From: Parasphingopyxis marina | Lineage (GTDB): Bacteria; Pseudomonadota; Alphaproteobacteria; Sphingomonadales; Sphingomonadaceae | Direction: 5' to 3' | Length of the DNA: 64,000 bases | Assembly: GCF_014237875.1 (NCBI RefSeq) | Contig: NZ_JACJVJ010000002.1 | Location: 372,001-436,000, forward strand | In this document: positions 44,591 through 53,818 of the stretch, piece by piece | How the letters are laid out: each line of letters opens with the position of its first letter | Position numbering within the stretch: the first letter of the stretch is position 1 | Notes under the pieces: generated by a model | What the model was told of the DNA's origin: nothing | Seen by the model: only the letters and a program-made list of their open reading frames with translations | Database searches by the model: none | Program-made: the position numbers and the translations under genes

Positions 44591-45189
44591 AGCACCGTTC
44601 CCGTCTGGAAGAGTTGGCGAACCGGACCGAGGCCCTGGATCACGACCGTCAGCTCGACAGCATCGGGAAGCTCGGTCGCGAGCGTCGGATCCCAACGCTC
44701 GCGCCAGTCGCCCTCGCTCCGGTAACGCAGCGCGACGCTTTCGATACCCTGGACAAGCCGCGCCGGCGGCAGGGCTTCCGCGCCATCGACATAGGGATAG
44801 GCAATGCGTTCGAGCGTACCGTCGACCAGGCGGTAATCGACCTTTTGCAGCGAGGAGCGCGCCTCGCCGTCATAATTGGTCCAGCCGCGGCGCACGAAGC
44901 TGATCAGCAAATCGCCGTCCGCGCCGCCGCCGCCGAAAAAGGCATTCTGCCGCGCCCCCGCCTCGTCGCGCGCGGGGCGCGGGGCGATCTGCGAGAGGTC
45001 GCTGGTCAGCTGCGCGTTCATCCGCCGGATCGCGCCCATATCGGCAAGCGCGTCGGCCGAAGCGGCCTGCGAATCCACGCTGAAACGGAGCAGCGCGACA
45101 CCTGCCGCCGAAATCAGGCTGAAGATGAACAGCGACACCATCAGCTCGGTCAGAGTGAAGCCGCGCTCGGAGTTTTGCCTCCCCCTCAT
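44587..45189 (-). CDS. gspJ: Type II secretion system minor pseudopilin J
   Basis: A 200-residue pseudopilin with the class III signal ERGFTLTELMVSLFIFSLI (cleavage after Gly10, Phe+1, Glu+5). The globular part is typical of GspJ, a tip-complex component with GspI and GspK. The start overlaps the gspI stop by four bases. Confidence 0.9.
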   Translation of the reverse strand: MRGRQNSERGFTLTELMVSLFIFSLISAAGVALLRFSVDSQAASADALADMGAIRRMNAQLTSDLSQIAPRPARDEAGARQNAFFGGGGADGDLLISFVRRGWTNYDGEARSSLQKVDYRLVDGTLERIAYPYVDGAEALPPARLVQGIESVALRYRSEGDWRERWDPTLATELPDAVELTVVIQGLGPVRQLFQTGTVL

Positions 45190-45566
45190 TGCGCGGCAAA
45201 CCGGAACACGGTGAGGCCCGCCGCCTGCGCGCCGTTTTCATCGGCGACGGCGATTTCGATCTGCAGGATGCGCGATTCGGGCGACTGATCGGTGACGCGG
45301 GCCCATTGCCAATTGCGCCCGCCGCTCACTTCGCTACCGGTCTCCGTGCCGATCGACGGGGGCTGTGGATCGGTGAGCGCTTCGACCGCAATATTGCGGG
45401 CGACGATCTGGCCGATCGTGCGGTCGGCGATCTGGGTGGTGTTGGCAACTGTCACGGTTTCGAGATTGAGCAGCGCCAGCGCAGCGATGCTGAACACCGC
45501 GAGCGCGACGAGCATTTCGAGCAGGGTGAAGCCCGCCTCTCTGGAGTGGCACCTATCCCTGGACAC
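45186..45566 (-). CDS. gspI: Type II secretion system minor pseudopilin I
   Basis: A 126-residue pseudopilin with the prepilin signal REAGFTLLEMLVALAVFSIAAL (cleavage after Gly12, Phe+1, Glu+5) and a short C-terminal domain, as usual for GspI. Its start overlaps gspH by 14 bases. Confidence 0.9.
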   Translation of the reverse strand: MSRDRCHSREAGFTLLEMLVALAVFSIAALALLNLETVTVANTTQIADRTIGQIVARNIAVEALTDPQPPSIGTETGSEVSGGRNWQWARVTDQSPESRILQIEIAVADENGAQAAGLTVFRFAAQ

Positions 45567-46008
45567 GGATCGTTCCGTCGGCGCCGATGGTGACGCCGAT
45601 TTGCTGGCCGTCGCGCGCCAGGGTCAGGTCCAGCGGATCGGTCAGTCCCGTCGCATCGAAAATCGCGCGCGTGCGCTCCCCGTCCTGCTGCGCGACAGTC
45701 ACCTGGGTTCCTTCCGGCCATTGCCGGTCCTGAAAGGGCGGACGCTCCATCGCAGCCCAGCGTTCCCCGTCATGCCGTTCGAAACCGTAACCCGCGGGCG
45801 ACACCCATAGCGCCGTATCGCGCATCTCGGCGACCGCCGCTTCCTGCGCGGCCCGGGCGCGAGCGGCAAAAGCCTCGCCCTCGTCGACAAGCCGGCCGCG
45901 CGGATCGGGCATCGTCAACACCACGGTAGACGCGAGCAATCCGATGATGACGAGCACCACCATCAGCTCGGTCAGGGTAAAACCGGCCTCGCGCATGGCG
46001 CGCCTCAT
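45553..46008 (-). CDS. gspH: Type II secretion system minor pseudopilin H
   Basis: A 151-residue pseudopilin with the signal MREAGFTLTELMVVLVIIGLLA. The start at 46008 (MRRAMREAGF) leaves 16 bases after gspG; 45996 (MREAGF) and more distant 46050 and 46086 starts are alternatives, the last two overlapping gspG. GspH links the tip complex to the GspG fibre. Confidence 0.87.
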   Translation of the reverse strand: MRRAMREAGFTLTELMVVLVIIGLLASTVVLTMPDPRGRLVDEGEAFAARARAAQEAAVAEMRDTALWVSPAGYGFERHDGERWAAMERPPFQDRQWPEGTQVTVAQQDGERTRAIFDATGLTDPLDLTLARDGQQIGVTIGADGTIRVQG

Positions 46009-46024
46009 GGCGTGAAGGCCGCTG

Positions 46025-46477
46025 CTATTGCCAGTTGCCGATATCCGCATTTTCCGCTTCGCCGCCCGGTTGGCCGTCGGCGCCATAGGTCATGATATCG
46101 AAGGGGCCGCCGCCCCGCGTGCCCGGCGCCACATAGATATAGGCGTTGCCCCAGGGATCGTTCGGCAGTCGCCTGATATAGCCGCCCTGCCGATAACGTT
46201 GAGGCTGGGCGAGATCGCTGGGCGGCGCGATCAGCGCCTGCAGGCCCTGTTCGCTGCGCGGATAGGTCATATTGTCGAGCCGATATTGTTCGAGCGCCGA
46301 TTCCAAGGTCGCGATGTCCGCGCGCGCCTTGGTGTTGTTCGCCTGGTCTGCGGCGGGCAGCACGTTGATGATTACGATCGTCGCCAGCAGGCCGAGAATG
46401 ACGAGCACGACCATGAGTTCGGTCAGGGTGAAGCCCTCCTCGTCGAAGGCGGGGCGGATGAGACGGGCAAGCAACAT
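46025..46477 (-). CDS. gspG: Type II secretion system major pseudopilin G
   Basis: A 150-residue protein with signal EEGFTLTELMVVLVILGLLATIV and the strongly conserved GspG body: KARADIATLESALEQYRLDN, YPRSEQGLQAL, GYIRRLPNDPWGNAYIYV, with the C-terminal Asp residues that bind calcium in family members. It forms the pseudopilus shaft. It lies ten bases after gspF. Confidence 0.95.
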   Translation of the reverse strand: MLLARLIRPAFDEEGFTLTELMVVLVILGLLATIVIINVLPAADQANNTKARADIATLESALEQYRLDNMTYPRSEQGLQALIAPPSDLAQPQRYRQGGYIRRLPNDPWGNAYIYVAPGTRGGGPFDIMTYGADGQPGGEAENADIGNWQ

Positions 46478-46486
46478 GATTCTTTC

Positions 46487-47728
46487 CTAGGACATGGCCA
46501 AAGTGTTGAGCTGCAGAATGGGCAGCAGGATCGCGAGGATGATGAGGGTCACCACTGCGCCCATGACGATGATGATCGCCGGTTCGAGCAGCGCCAGCGT
46601 CGCCTGCGTAAAGGCGTCGAACTCGCGCTCGAGATAGTCGGCGGCCCGTTCCAGCATGGTATCGAGCTGGCCCGAGGCTTCACCGCTCGACGCCATATAG
46701 ACGAGCAGCGGCGGGAAGATGTCAGACTTGCGCATCGCAGCGGACAGGCTGCCACCCTGGCGTACCGCTTCGGCAATCTCTTCGGATGCCTTTTGCTGCG
46801 CGCGGTTGTGGACTGTCCGCGCAGTGAGGGTCAGGCCTTCGAGAACCGGCAGGCGTGCGCCGATCATCGTGGCCAGGGTCCGCGCCATGCGCGCGGCGTG
46901 GAGATCGCGGATCAAACGTCCGAGAATCGGAAGGCGCAGCACGCGTCGATCGAAACGCAGCCGGAAATCGTCATTCTGCAATGCGCGCCACAGGCCGAAC
47001 CCGGCAAGCGCCAACACGATCAGGATCGCCCACCACCAGTTTGCAAGAAAGCTCGAAAGCCCGATCACGATCCGCGTCAGCAGCGGCAATTCCTGCCCGA
47101 CACTGTCGAACTGGTCGACCACCTGCGGCACCACGAAAATCATCAGCGCGAAGACCACGGCGATGGCGACGAAGGTCAGCATGATCGGATAGGCGAGCGC
47201 CGTCAGCACCTTGCCTCGCACCTCGGCCTGGCGCTCCTGCAGGTCCGCGAGCCGAGTGAGGATGGTGGGCAGCGCGCCCGAACTTTCGCCGGCCGCGATC
47301 ATTGCGCGATAGAGCGGCGGGAAGCTTTTCTTTTCGCGTTCCATCGCGCGGGAGAGCCGCTGACCCTCGGTGACGCCGCTGTGAATCGCATCGAGCACGC
47401 GGCGCACGCTCGGCTTTTCAGCCTGCAGGGCAATAGTGCGCAGCGCCTCCTCAAGCGGGCTGACATCGACCAGCGTCGCCAGCTGACGCGTGAAGAGCGT
47501 CAGTTCCTTGGCCGAGAGGTGCTTGCGCAACTCAATCGAACGGCTGAGCAGCGGCGTCGTATCGTTCGCCGCGGCCCGGGGCCTCGCGCCCGTGCCTTGC
47601 GCAATCTGCACGACGTAAAGTCGCCGCGCATCGAGCCGCTGCCGTGCATCGGCGAGAGACTCGCCGTCGACCGTACCGCGCTTTTCGCGGCCCGCCGGAT
47701 CGATGGCGAGATAATCGAAGCTAGGCAT
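46487..47728 (-). CDS. gspF: Type II secretion system inner-membrane platform protein F
   Basis: A 413-residue polytopic protein with the duplicated GspF fold: two T2SSF domains (around 75-195 and 275-400) and three transmembrane helices near 175-195, 225-245 and 380-405. Length and the opening FDYLAIDPAGREKRG are typical. It overlaps gspE by eight bases. Confidence 0.93.
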   Translation of the reverse strand: MPSFDYLAIDPAGREKRGTVDGESLADARQRLDARRLYVVQIAQGTGARPRAAANDTTPLLSRSIELRKHLSAKELTLFTRQLATLVDVSPLEEALRTIALQAEKPSVRRVLDAIHSGVTEGQRLSRAMEREKKSFPPLYRAMIAAGESSGALPTILTRLADLQERQAEVRGKVLTALAYPIMLTFVAIAVVFALMIFVVPQVVDQFDSVGQELPLLTRIVIGLSSFLANWWWAILIVLALAGFGLWRALQNDDFRLRFDRRVLRLPILGRLIRDLHAARMARTLATMIGARLPVLEGLTLTARTVHNRAQQKASEEIAEAVRQGGSLSAAMRKSDIFPPLLVYMASSGEASGQLDTMLERAADYLEREFDAFTQATLALLEPAIIIVMGAVVTLIILAILLPILQLNTLAMS

Positions 47729-49301
47729 CGACCGGTTCGGGCTCCTCCGCCCGCGACACCCGCACCGCTTCCTCGGCCGATGTCATGCCCTCGCGCACCA
47801 GCGACCGCGCGGCGGAGCCAAGATTGGGCGCGTGAAGGAAAGCGTGTCGGGCGATCTGCGATTCGTCGCCGCCGGCATTGATCATCCGGCGGATATCGTC
47901 ATCGATACGGATGATTTCGAACACGCCGATCCGACCCTTATAGCCGGTATTGTTGCATTCGGGGCAGCCGCGCGCTTCGTAGATCGGCGTTCCCGTGTCG
48001 AAGCCGAGCAGCGCCGCAACCGCGCTCGATGCCTGGACAGGCGCGCGGCAATTCTCGCACAGTTTGCGCACGAGGCGCTGGGCGACCACGGCCCGCAAGG
48101 TGGACGCCAGCAGGAACGGTTCGATCTTCATATCGCGCATCCGCGTGATCGCGCCGACCGCGTCATTGGTATGGACCGTGGACAGCACGAGATGGCCGGT
48201 GAGCGAGGCCTGCACGGCGATCTCGGCGGTTTCCCGGTCGCGGATTTCACCGACCATGACAACGTCCGGATCCTGCCGCAGGATCGCGCGCAGGCCGCTT
48301 GCAAAGGTCAGCCCGACTTTCGGGTTGACCTGGGTCTGGCCGACGCCGTCGATCGCATATTCGACCGGGTCCTCGACCGTGAGGATGTTGCGGGTACCGT
48401 CGTTGAGCAGCCGCAGCCCGCCGTAAAGCGTCGTCGTCTTGCCCGATCCGGTCGGTCCGGTAACGAGGATGATACCGTTGGGCTCGCCCATCGCACTGCG
48501 GAATACGGTGTCGACCCGCTCAGGCATGCCGAGTTCTTCCAACCCGAAACCGGCATTGTCCTTGTCGAGAATGCGCAGCACGACGCGTTCGCCTGCCCGG
48601 CTCGGCAGGGTGGATACGCGCACATCGAGCATCTTTCCGCCCAGGGTCAGCGCTATGCGCCCGTCCTGCGGCACCCGGCGTTCGGCAATGTCGAGCCGCG
48701 CCATCACCTTGATACGGCTCACGATCGTCGAAGCGACATGCGGCGGCATACGCAGGGTTTCGTGCAGCACGCCGTCCATCCGCATGCGCACCACAAGGCC
48801 GGTTTCATAGGGTTCGATGTGAATGTCCGACACGCCCTGCCGCGCGGCATCGGCGATGATGCCGTTGATTAGGCGGATCGTCGGCGCATCGTCGGCGCTG
48901 TCGAGCAAATCCTCGGCGGTTGGGATATCGCTCGCCAACGTATCGAGATCGCCGAGCCCGCTTGCTGCGTCGGCAGCGATACGGCCGTCGATCGCATAGC
49001 GTTCGGAAAGCAGCGTATCGAACTGCGCGGGCGCCACCATCTCGACATCGAACGGACGGGAGAGGAAGCGGCGAACCTCAAGCAGCGCGCGCGGATCGTC
49101 ACCTTCGCGCAGCGCCACCCGAAAGCGCGCGTCGCTCTCCTCGCCTTCGAGCAGCGCAACGCCGAATTTGCGCGCGAAGCCATAGGGGATGTTGACGGAG
49201 AGGCCCGACACCGGTTCGGCGTCCCCGGCTGCGATCGCGGCCGCCGCTTCGGCAGGCGTGTCCGTACCGCCTATCTCGTCGCCGCGCCTGACCGTCGTCA
49301 T
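47721..49301 (-). CDS. gspE: Type II secretion system ATPase E
   Basis: A 526-residue cytoplasmic secretion ATPase. Walker A GPTGSGKTTTLY lies near 283-294, an Asp box (NILTVEDPVEY), Walker B with MVGEIRDRETAEIA near 350, a His box, and the zinc-binding C-x2-C...C-x2-C region (CENCRAP and CPECNNTG, about 418-455). All catalytic features are present. It starts one base after the gspD stop region. Confidence 0.95.
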   Translation of the reverse strand: MTTVRRGDEIGGTDTPAEAAAAIAAGDAEPVSGLSVNIPYGFARKFGVALLEGEESDARFRVALREGDDPRALLEVRRFLSRPFDVEMVAPAQFDTLLSERYAIDGRIAADAASGLGDLDTLASDIPTAEDLLDSADDAPTIRLINGIIADAARQGVSDIHIEPYETGLVVRMRMDGVLHETLRMPPHVASTIVSRIKVMARLDIAERRVPQDGRIALTLGGKMLDVRVSTLPSRAGERVVLRILDKDNAGFGLEELGMPERVDTVFRSAMGEPNGIILVTGPTGSGKTTTLYGGLRLLNDGTRNILTVEDPVEYAIDGVGQTQVNPKVGLTFASGLRAILRQDPDVVMVGEIRDRETAEIAVQASLTGHLVLSTVHTNDAVGAITRMRDMKIEPFLLASTLRAVVAQRLVRKLCENCRAPVQASSAVAALLGFDTGTPIYEARGCPECNNTGYKGRIGVFEIIRIDDDIRRMINAGGDESQIARHAFLHAPNLGSAARSLVREGMTSAEEAVRVSRAEEPEPVDA

Positions 49302-49302
49302 C

Positions 49303-51435
49303 TCACTCCTCCTCGGGCTGCGGCACCGGCACGGTGCGCACCGTCGTGCTGCTAGTGCTGACTTCGGGCAGGATGATTTGGGGATCGATAGGCGGTGGGA
49401 CTACGGGCGGTCGGCCCGGCGGCGTCATACCGAGATATTGGCGCACCAAGGTGTCGATCGGCGGCTCACGATCGGGATTGGCGAGATATTGCTGCGCGCG
49501 GACATAGCCGTAGCGCCGCTCCATCACTTCGCGCCGGTCCTCCGCCGTGCTCAGGATCGTCGGCCGGATAAAGACGACAAGGTTGGTCTTGACCCGGGAG
49601 CGCCCACGCGAGCGGAACAGCTCGCCGATGATCGGGATATCGCCGAGGATGGGGATGCGCTGGATTGTGCGCCTCTCATTGTCGTCGAGCAGGCCGCCAA
49701 GCGCGATGATTTCACCGTCATTGACGCTGACCGTCGTCTGGATCTCGCGCTTGTTGATGATCAGCTCGTTGAAATCGTCCGACACTGGCCCGGCAATCGA
49801 GCTCACTTCCTGCCGGATATCGAGCCGGATCGCCCCGCCGGCGTTGATCTGCGGCCGGACCTCCAGCTCGATGCCGACATTTTCCCGCTGGATCGTCCGG
49901 AAGGCGTTGTCGAAATTGCTGGATAACGCTTCGCCGGTCGAGATCGGGATTTCCTGGCCGACCAGGATATGGGCTTCCTGATTGTCGAGCGTGGTGATCG
50001 ACGGGGTCGAAAGCACGTTGGAATCGGTATCCTCCTGCACCGCGTTGAGGATGGCTCCGAAGATCAGGTCGGACCCGATTTCGGACGCGAAGCCGAGAAA
50101 GCCGCCGCGGGCGCCGAGGATCGAGCGCGCCGCATTTTCGCGCAGCAGATCGCCAACCCCCGAATTGTTGGTGGTCGTAACGACATTCCCGTTGATGACC
50201 GTAGTCGTCTGATCGAGTTCGTCGGCGAGTACGCCACCGGCAAGATCGAGGATGCGGGGACTGACATTGGAATAGTTGGTAACGGCGAACGGCGCGTCCT
50301 CTCCGCCGAACAGGAACTGGACGCCGAGCTCGCGCGCCGCCTGGTCCGAAATCTCGACGATGATCGCCTCGACCAGCACCTGATCGCGCCGCGTATCGAG
50401 CTGGCGGACGAGCTCGCCCAAGGTCCGCTGCATTTCGGGCGGCGCCGAGATGATGATCGCGTTGGCACCTTCATAGCCGGTGACGATGACCTGCTGGCCG
50501 GGACGTCCGCCGATCGATGCGGCATCGCCGCCACCCGAAGCCGGAGCGGCCGCGGCTGCAGGTGCGGGTGCCCCGCTGGACGTTGCGCCCGATACGCTGG
50601 ACGCCTGCCCGGTCACCCGTTCGAGCACCGGCAGGATCTGCGCGGCATCGGCGAATTCCAGAAAGATCACGCGAATCTCGGTACCGCTGGCGGCGCGCGC
50701 ATCGAGTTCGCGGGCGAGTGCGGCAAGCCGGGAAACGGTGGCCGGGTCACCGCGCAGCAGCAACGAATTGGAACTGTCGACCGGCACCACGGCAGCGGGC
50801 GCCGGACCTTCGCCTCCGGTCACCAGCGCCTGCAGCGAAGCCGCGATTTCGCGCGCGCCGGCATTGGAAAGCGAGATAACCTCGCTGTTGGAATTGTCGA
50901 TATCGACCCGCGAGATCACTTCGCGCATCCGCCGGACATTGTCGGCGAAATCGGCGATGACGAGCGAGTTGCCCGCGGTGTTGGCGGTGATCGAGCCCTC
51001 CTGGCTGACGAGCGGACGCAATGTTTCGACCGCGCTCGTGGAGGGGATATTGCGCAGCCGGAATATCTCCGTGACGAAAGCGTTGTTGGAGGCGCGCGCC
51101 GATCCGACCGCTGTCGGCTGCGCGGCGGCGTTGGCGGTCGGTTGGATACGCAGGGCGCCGCCCGCGGTCGGCACGGCGACGAGACCGTTGGCGCGCAGCG
51201 TGGAGAGGAACACTTCGAAATATTCGGAGCGCGAAAGCGGCCGGTCCGTCACCACCGTCACTGTACCGCTGACGGCGGGATCGATCACGAACGTCCGTCC
51301 GGTGACCCGCGACGCATCCTGGATAAAGGCGCGGACATCGGCGTTGCGCAGGTTCAGCACATGTTGCGCGCTGACCGGCGCCAAGGGTGCGGCGATCAGG
51401 GCCAAGAGGGCCATAACGGAATAGATTTTCTTCAT
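49303..51435 (-). CDS. gspD: Type II secretion system outer-membrane secretin D
   Basis: A 710-residue secretin with a Sec signal (about 1-23, ending SAQ). N0 and three KH-like N-domains occupy about 25-340, interrupted by an Ala/Gly/Ser-rich insert near 285-310. The secretin barrel domain follows, with NVLSTPSITTLDNQEAHILVGQEIPI near 475-500 and the signature-like VNDGEIIALGGLLDDNERRT near 575-595. The long Pro-rich C-terminal tail is unusual, and no pilotin gene is visible nearby. Its stop precedes gspE by one base. Confidence 0.95.
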   Translation of the reverse strand: MKKIYSVMALLALIAAPLAPVSAQHVLNLRNADVRAFIQDASRVTGRTFVIDPAVSGTVTVVTDRPLSRSEYFEVFLSTLRANGLVAVPTAGGALRIQPTANAAAQPTAVGSARASNNAFVTEIFRLRNIPSTSAVETLRPLVSQEGSITANTAGNSLVIADFADNVRRMREVISRVDIDNSNSEVISLSNAGAREIAASLQALVTGGEGPAPAAVVPVDSSNSLLLRGDPATVSRLAALARELDARAASGTEIRVIFLEFADAAQILPVLERVTGQASSVSGATSSGAPAPAAAAAPASGGGDAASIGGRPGQQVIVTGYEGANAIIISAPPEMQRTLGELVRQLDTRRDQVLVEAIIVEISDQAARELGVQFLFGGEDAPFAVTNYSNVSPRILDLAGGVLADELDQTTTVINGNVVTTTNNSGVGDLLRENAARSILGARGGFLGFASEIGSDLIFGAILNAVQEDTDSNVLSTPSITTLDNQEAHILVGQEIPISTGEALSSNFDNAFRTIQRENVGIELEVRPQINAGGAIRLDIRQEVSSIAGPVSDDFNELIINKREIQTTVSVNDGEIIALGGLLDDNERRTIQRIPILGDIPIIGELFRSRGRSRVKTNLVVFIRPTILSTAEDRREVMERRYGYVRAQQYLANPDREPPIDTLVRQYLGMTPPGRPPVVPPPIDPQIILPEVSTSSTTVRTVPVPQPEEE

Positions 51436-52301
51436 TCGCTTACCCTTGCGCGAAACGAAACGGTTTCGCCATTGCGTTCGACTTGGACGAAGCCGTCCCC
51501 CTGCCCCAACTGGCTGGCAAAGGTGACGGCCTGCCCCATATCCTGAACCCGCTCGCCGTTGATCGAGGTGATGATGTCGCCGGGCTCGAAACCGGCGGCG
51601 CGCATCGCCGCCGCATCTTCGCCGCTCGGCTGGAGAATGATGCCGGTGACGCGATTACCTTCGCGGCGCGGCGAAATCTGCGTGCCGCCGGCAAGCTGGG
51701 ACGGCGTGACCGCACGGCCGCCCGACGGTCGCCGCGCCGCTTGCGCGGCGGGCGACGGGGCGGATGCGGCCGGCCGACTGGCAGCAGGTGATGCGGCGGC
51801 CTGTTGCGCGGGCGGCGCGGACGGTGACGTCGATTGATCGAGGAAAATCTGTTCGCTGGCGCCGCCCCGGGAAATCGTCACAAAATCGAAATCGACCGCT
51901 TCCAGCACGACACCCGGCATGATCTCGTCGCCGACGGTGAAGCTGTCCTGCTGGCCGCCGGCCAGAGCGATAATCGCCGATCCGCGTCCGCTCGCCTGGT
52001 CCTGCCGCACGCCATAGAGTTTGAGATCGAGATCGGTGACGACGATCCGGCCATCGCCCTCAAGGCGGAAAAACGGGTCGAAGCTTTCGAACAATGCCAT
52101 ATCGGGCGCGCCCAGAGCGGGCATTCCACCATCGCTGCGCCACTCGCCGACCGGGCCAACCGGCGTCGCCACCGCCCAGAACAGCCGCGCGCACTGGACG
52201 GCAAGCACCGCCAGCAGCAGCAGCTCCAGCGCGGAAATCCAGTTTGTACGCGGTAGCCGTCTCAGCAGTCGCTGGGCACGGGCATCGAGCGATAGGCGCA
52301 T
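51432..52301 (-). CDS. gspC: Type II secretion system protein C
   Basis: A 289-residue inner-membrane protein: one N-terminal helix (about 22-42), the HR region (about 85-160) that contacts the secretin, an Ala/Pro-rich linker, and a C-terminal PDZ domain (about 205-280; FEPGDIITSINGERVQDMG). It couples the platform to GspD. Its stop overlaps the gspD start by four bases. The 97-base gap upstream probably holds the main gsp promoter, though no consensus is clear. Confidence 0.92.
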   Translation of the reverse strand: MRLSLDARAQRLLRRLPRTNWISALELLLLAVLAVQCARLFWAVATPVGPVGEWRSDGGMPALGAPDMALFESFDPFFRLEGDGRIVVTDLDLKLYGVRQDQASGRGSAIIALAGGQQDSFTVGDEIMPGVVLEAVDFDFVTISRGGASEQIFLDQSTSPSAPPAQQAAASPAASRPAASAPSPAAQAARRPSGGRAVTPSQLAGGTQISPRREGNRVTGIILQPSGEDAAAMRAAGFEPGDIITSINGERVQDMGQAVTFASQLGQGDGFVQVERNGETVSFRARVSE

Positions 52302-52398
52302 GAATAGTTCCCCGAAACACGCCCGCTAGGCGCACAGTGTTACACCCCGATGACGGCTTTTATGACAATTCGGTGACATGTGCGACTCTGAGAGCGAC

Positions 52399-53196
52399 TC
52401 AAAGCCCCGGAAAAATTGCCGAAATCGCGTCGCGCGCCAGCCAGAGCGGCCATGCCGCAACGGCAAGGAAAGCACCAAAGGGAAACCTGTCGGTAGCGGT
52501 CACGGGCTCGCCGCGGGCCCGCGAAGAAATAATCGCGAGCAGCCCCGTCACGCTCGCGAGCAGCAGCACGAAAGGCAGCATCGTCCAGCCGAGCCAGGCG
52601 CCGATTGCCGCGAGCAGTTTCGAATCGCCGCCGCCCAGCCCCTCGCGCCCGCGGATCATCCGATAGGCCTGGCCAATCAGGAACAGCGTGAAGAACCCCG
52701 CGGTCGCGCCGACCAGGCTGTCGGCCGGCGCTGGCCGCTCCGTCAGCCAGGAAAAAACGAAGCCGAATGCCACGAGCGGCATGGTGAGCCTGTCCGGCAG
52801 CCAGAAATGGCGGATGTCGAGTATTGCAAGCGCTACCAATCCCCATCCGAAAATCGCGCCACCCAACCCGACAAGCCCGGGATGGAAAATAAAGGCCAGC
52901 GCACCGACCAGTCCCGCGGCCAGTTCCGCAACCGGGTGCGCCCGGTCGATATCGCCGCCGCACTGCCGGCAGCGTCCGCGATTGGCCAGGAAACTGAGGA
53001 GAGGGACAAGGTCTCGCGGGGCGAGTGGCGCGCGGCAGGCATCGCAATGCGAACGCCCCCTTGTCGCCCCGCGCCCCGCCGGCCAGCGGATCGCGAGCGT
53101 GGCGAGATAGCTGCCAACGATAACGCCCAGCAGAAAACCGAACCCCGCGCGCGCCTCTACAGGGAGCGCCGCCGCCGCTGCGACAATTTCATCCAT
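52399..53196 (-). CDS. gspO: Prepilin peptidase
   Basis: A 265-residue polytopic membrane aspartic protease (A24 family) that cleaves and N-methylates pseudopilin leaders. The cytoplasmic zinc-binding domain has C-x2-C pairs (CDACRAPL and CRQCGG). Catalytic Asps lie in LDIRHFWLPD (about 146) and GGGDSKLLAAIG (about 201). About seven hydrophobic segments are seen. It is 97 bases upstream of gspC on the same strand, so it probably belongs to the locus. Confidence 0.93.
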   Translation of the reverse strand: MDEIVAAAAALPVEARAGFGFLLGVIVGSYLATLAIRWPAGRGATRGRSHCDACRAPLAPRDLVPLLSFLANRGRCRQCGGDIDRAHPVAELAAGLVGALAFIFHPGLVGLGGAIFGWGLVALAILDIRHFWLPDRLTMPLVAFGFVFSWLTERPAPADSLVGATAGFFTLFLIGQAYRMIRGREGLGGGDSKLLAAIGAWLGWTMLPFVLLLASVTGLLAIISSRARGEPVTATDRFPFGAFLAVAAWPLWLARDAISAIFPGL

Positions 53197-53214
53197 CAGA
53201 GGAAATCGGCTCGG

Positions 53215-53703
53215 CTAATCGACCTGCTCATCGGCTCCGACGCCATAGATATGGCCGACCTCCACGAAACCGCTGCGGCCATGGACGTCGAACTCGCACC
53301 AGCCGTTCCGGCAGTGGCTGATCCGCCCTACAACTCCCGGCTCCGCGCGATAGCGAATTCCCGCGCCCGCCTGCGGGGCCTCGCGCAGTGGCCGGACATC
53401 GCCGACAATCATTGCCGTGCGTTCGCTCGACAGCAAATTGACCAGCATCCAGCCCTGCACGCCTTCCGGATCCTCGACCTTGCGCCAATTCTGATAAATC
53501 TCGATGACCCGCACCGGCAGCCCCTCACGCTGGTAAAGCCAACTGATCGGGAAGTTGCGCCCCGGGCCCGTGCGCATCCGTGCCTGCCCCGCGGCGACCG
53601 ATGCCCAATAGGGCGGGTCGCGGTCCTGCGCGGCAAGGCTTTGGGGAATCGTCAGGCTCAGCAGCGCGACGATCGCCGTCAAGAATCGCAAGCCCCTTCT
53701 CAT
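53215..53703 (-). CDS. Exported SH3-domain protein
   Basis: A 162-residue protein. The start at 53703 (MRRGLRFLTAIVALLSLTI) gives a better signal peptide, ending SLAAQD, than an in-frame start at 53736. The mature part contains two bacterial SH3-like units: RMRTGPGRNFPISWLYQREGLPVRV near 43-68, then RYRAEPGVVGRISHCRNGWCEFDVHGRSGFVEVGHIYG near 117-154. Such domains often bind peptidoglycan or mediate contacts at the wall. It lies 18 bases before gspO on the same strand, suggesting it is expressed with the type II secretion locus. Confidence 0.8.
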   Translation of the reverse strand: MRRGLRFLTAIVALLSLTIPQSLAAQDRDPPYWASVAAGQARMRTGPGRNFPISWLYQREGLPVRVIEIYQNWRKVEDPEGVQGWMLVNLLSSERTAMIVGDVRPLREAPQAGAGIRYRAEPGVVGRISHCRNGWCEFDVHGRSGFVEVGHIYGVGADEQVD

Positions 53704-53818
53704 TTTCGCGCTGCCCCTTCTGCCTGTGGTCGCCAACCGTCTCTAAACACTGCCACGGCTCCGCTTCAAGCCGCGATCCGCTTGACGCATGGCGGCGCAC
53801 GCGCCAATTCCCCTTGCG

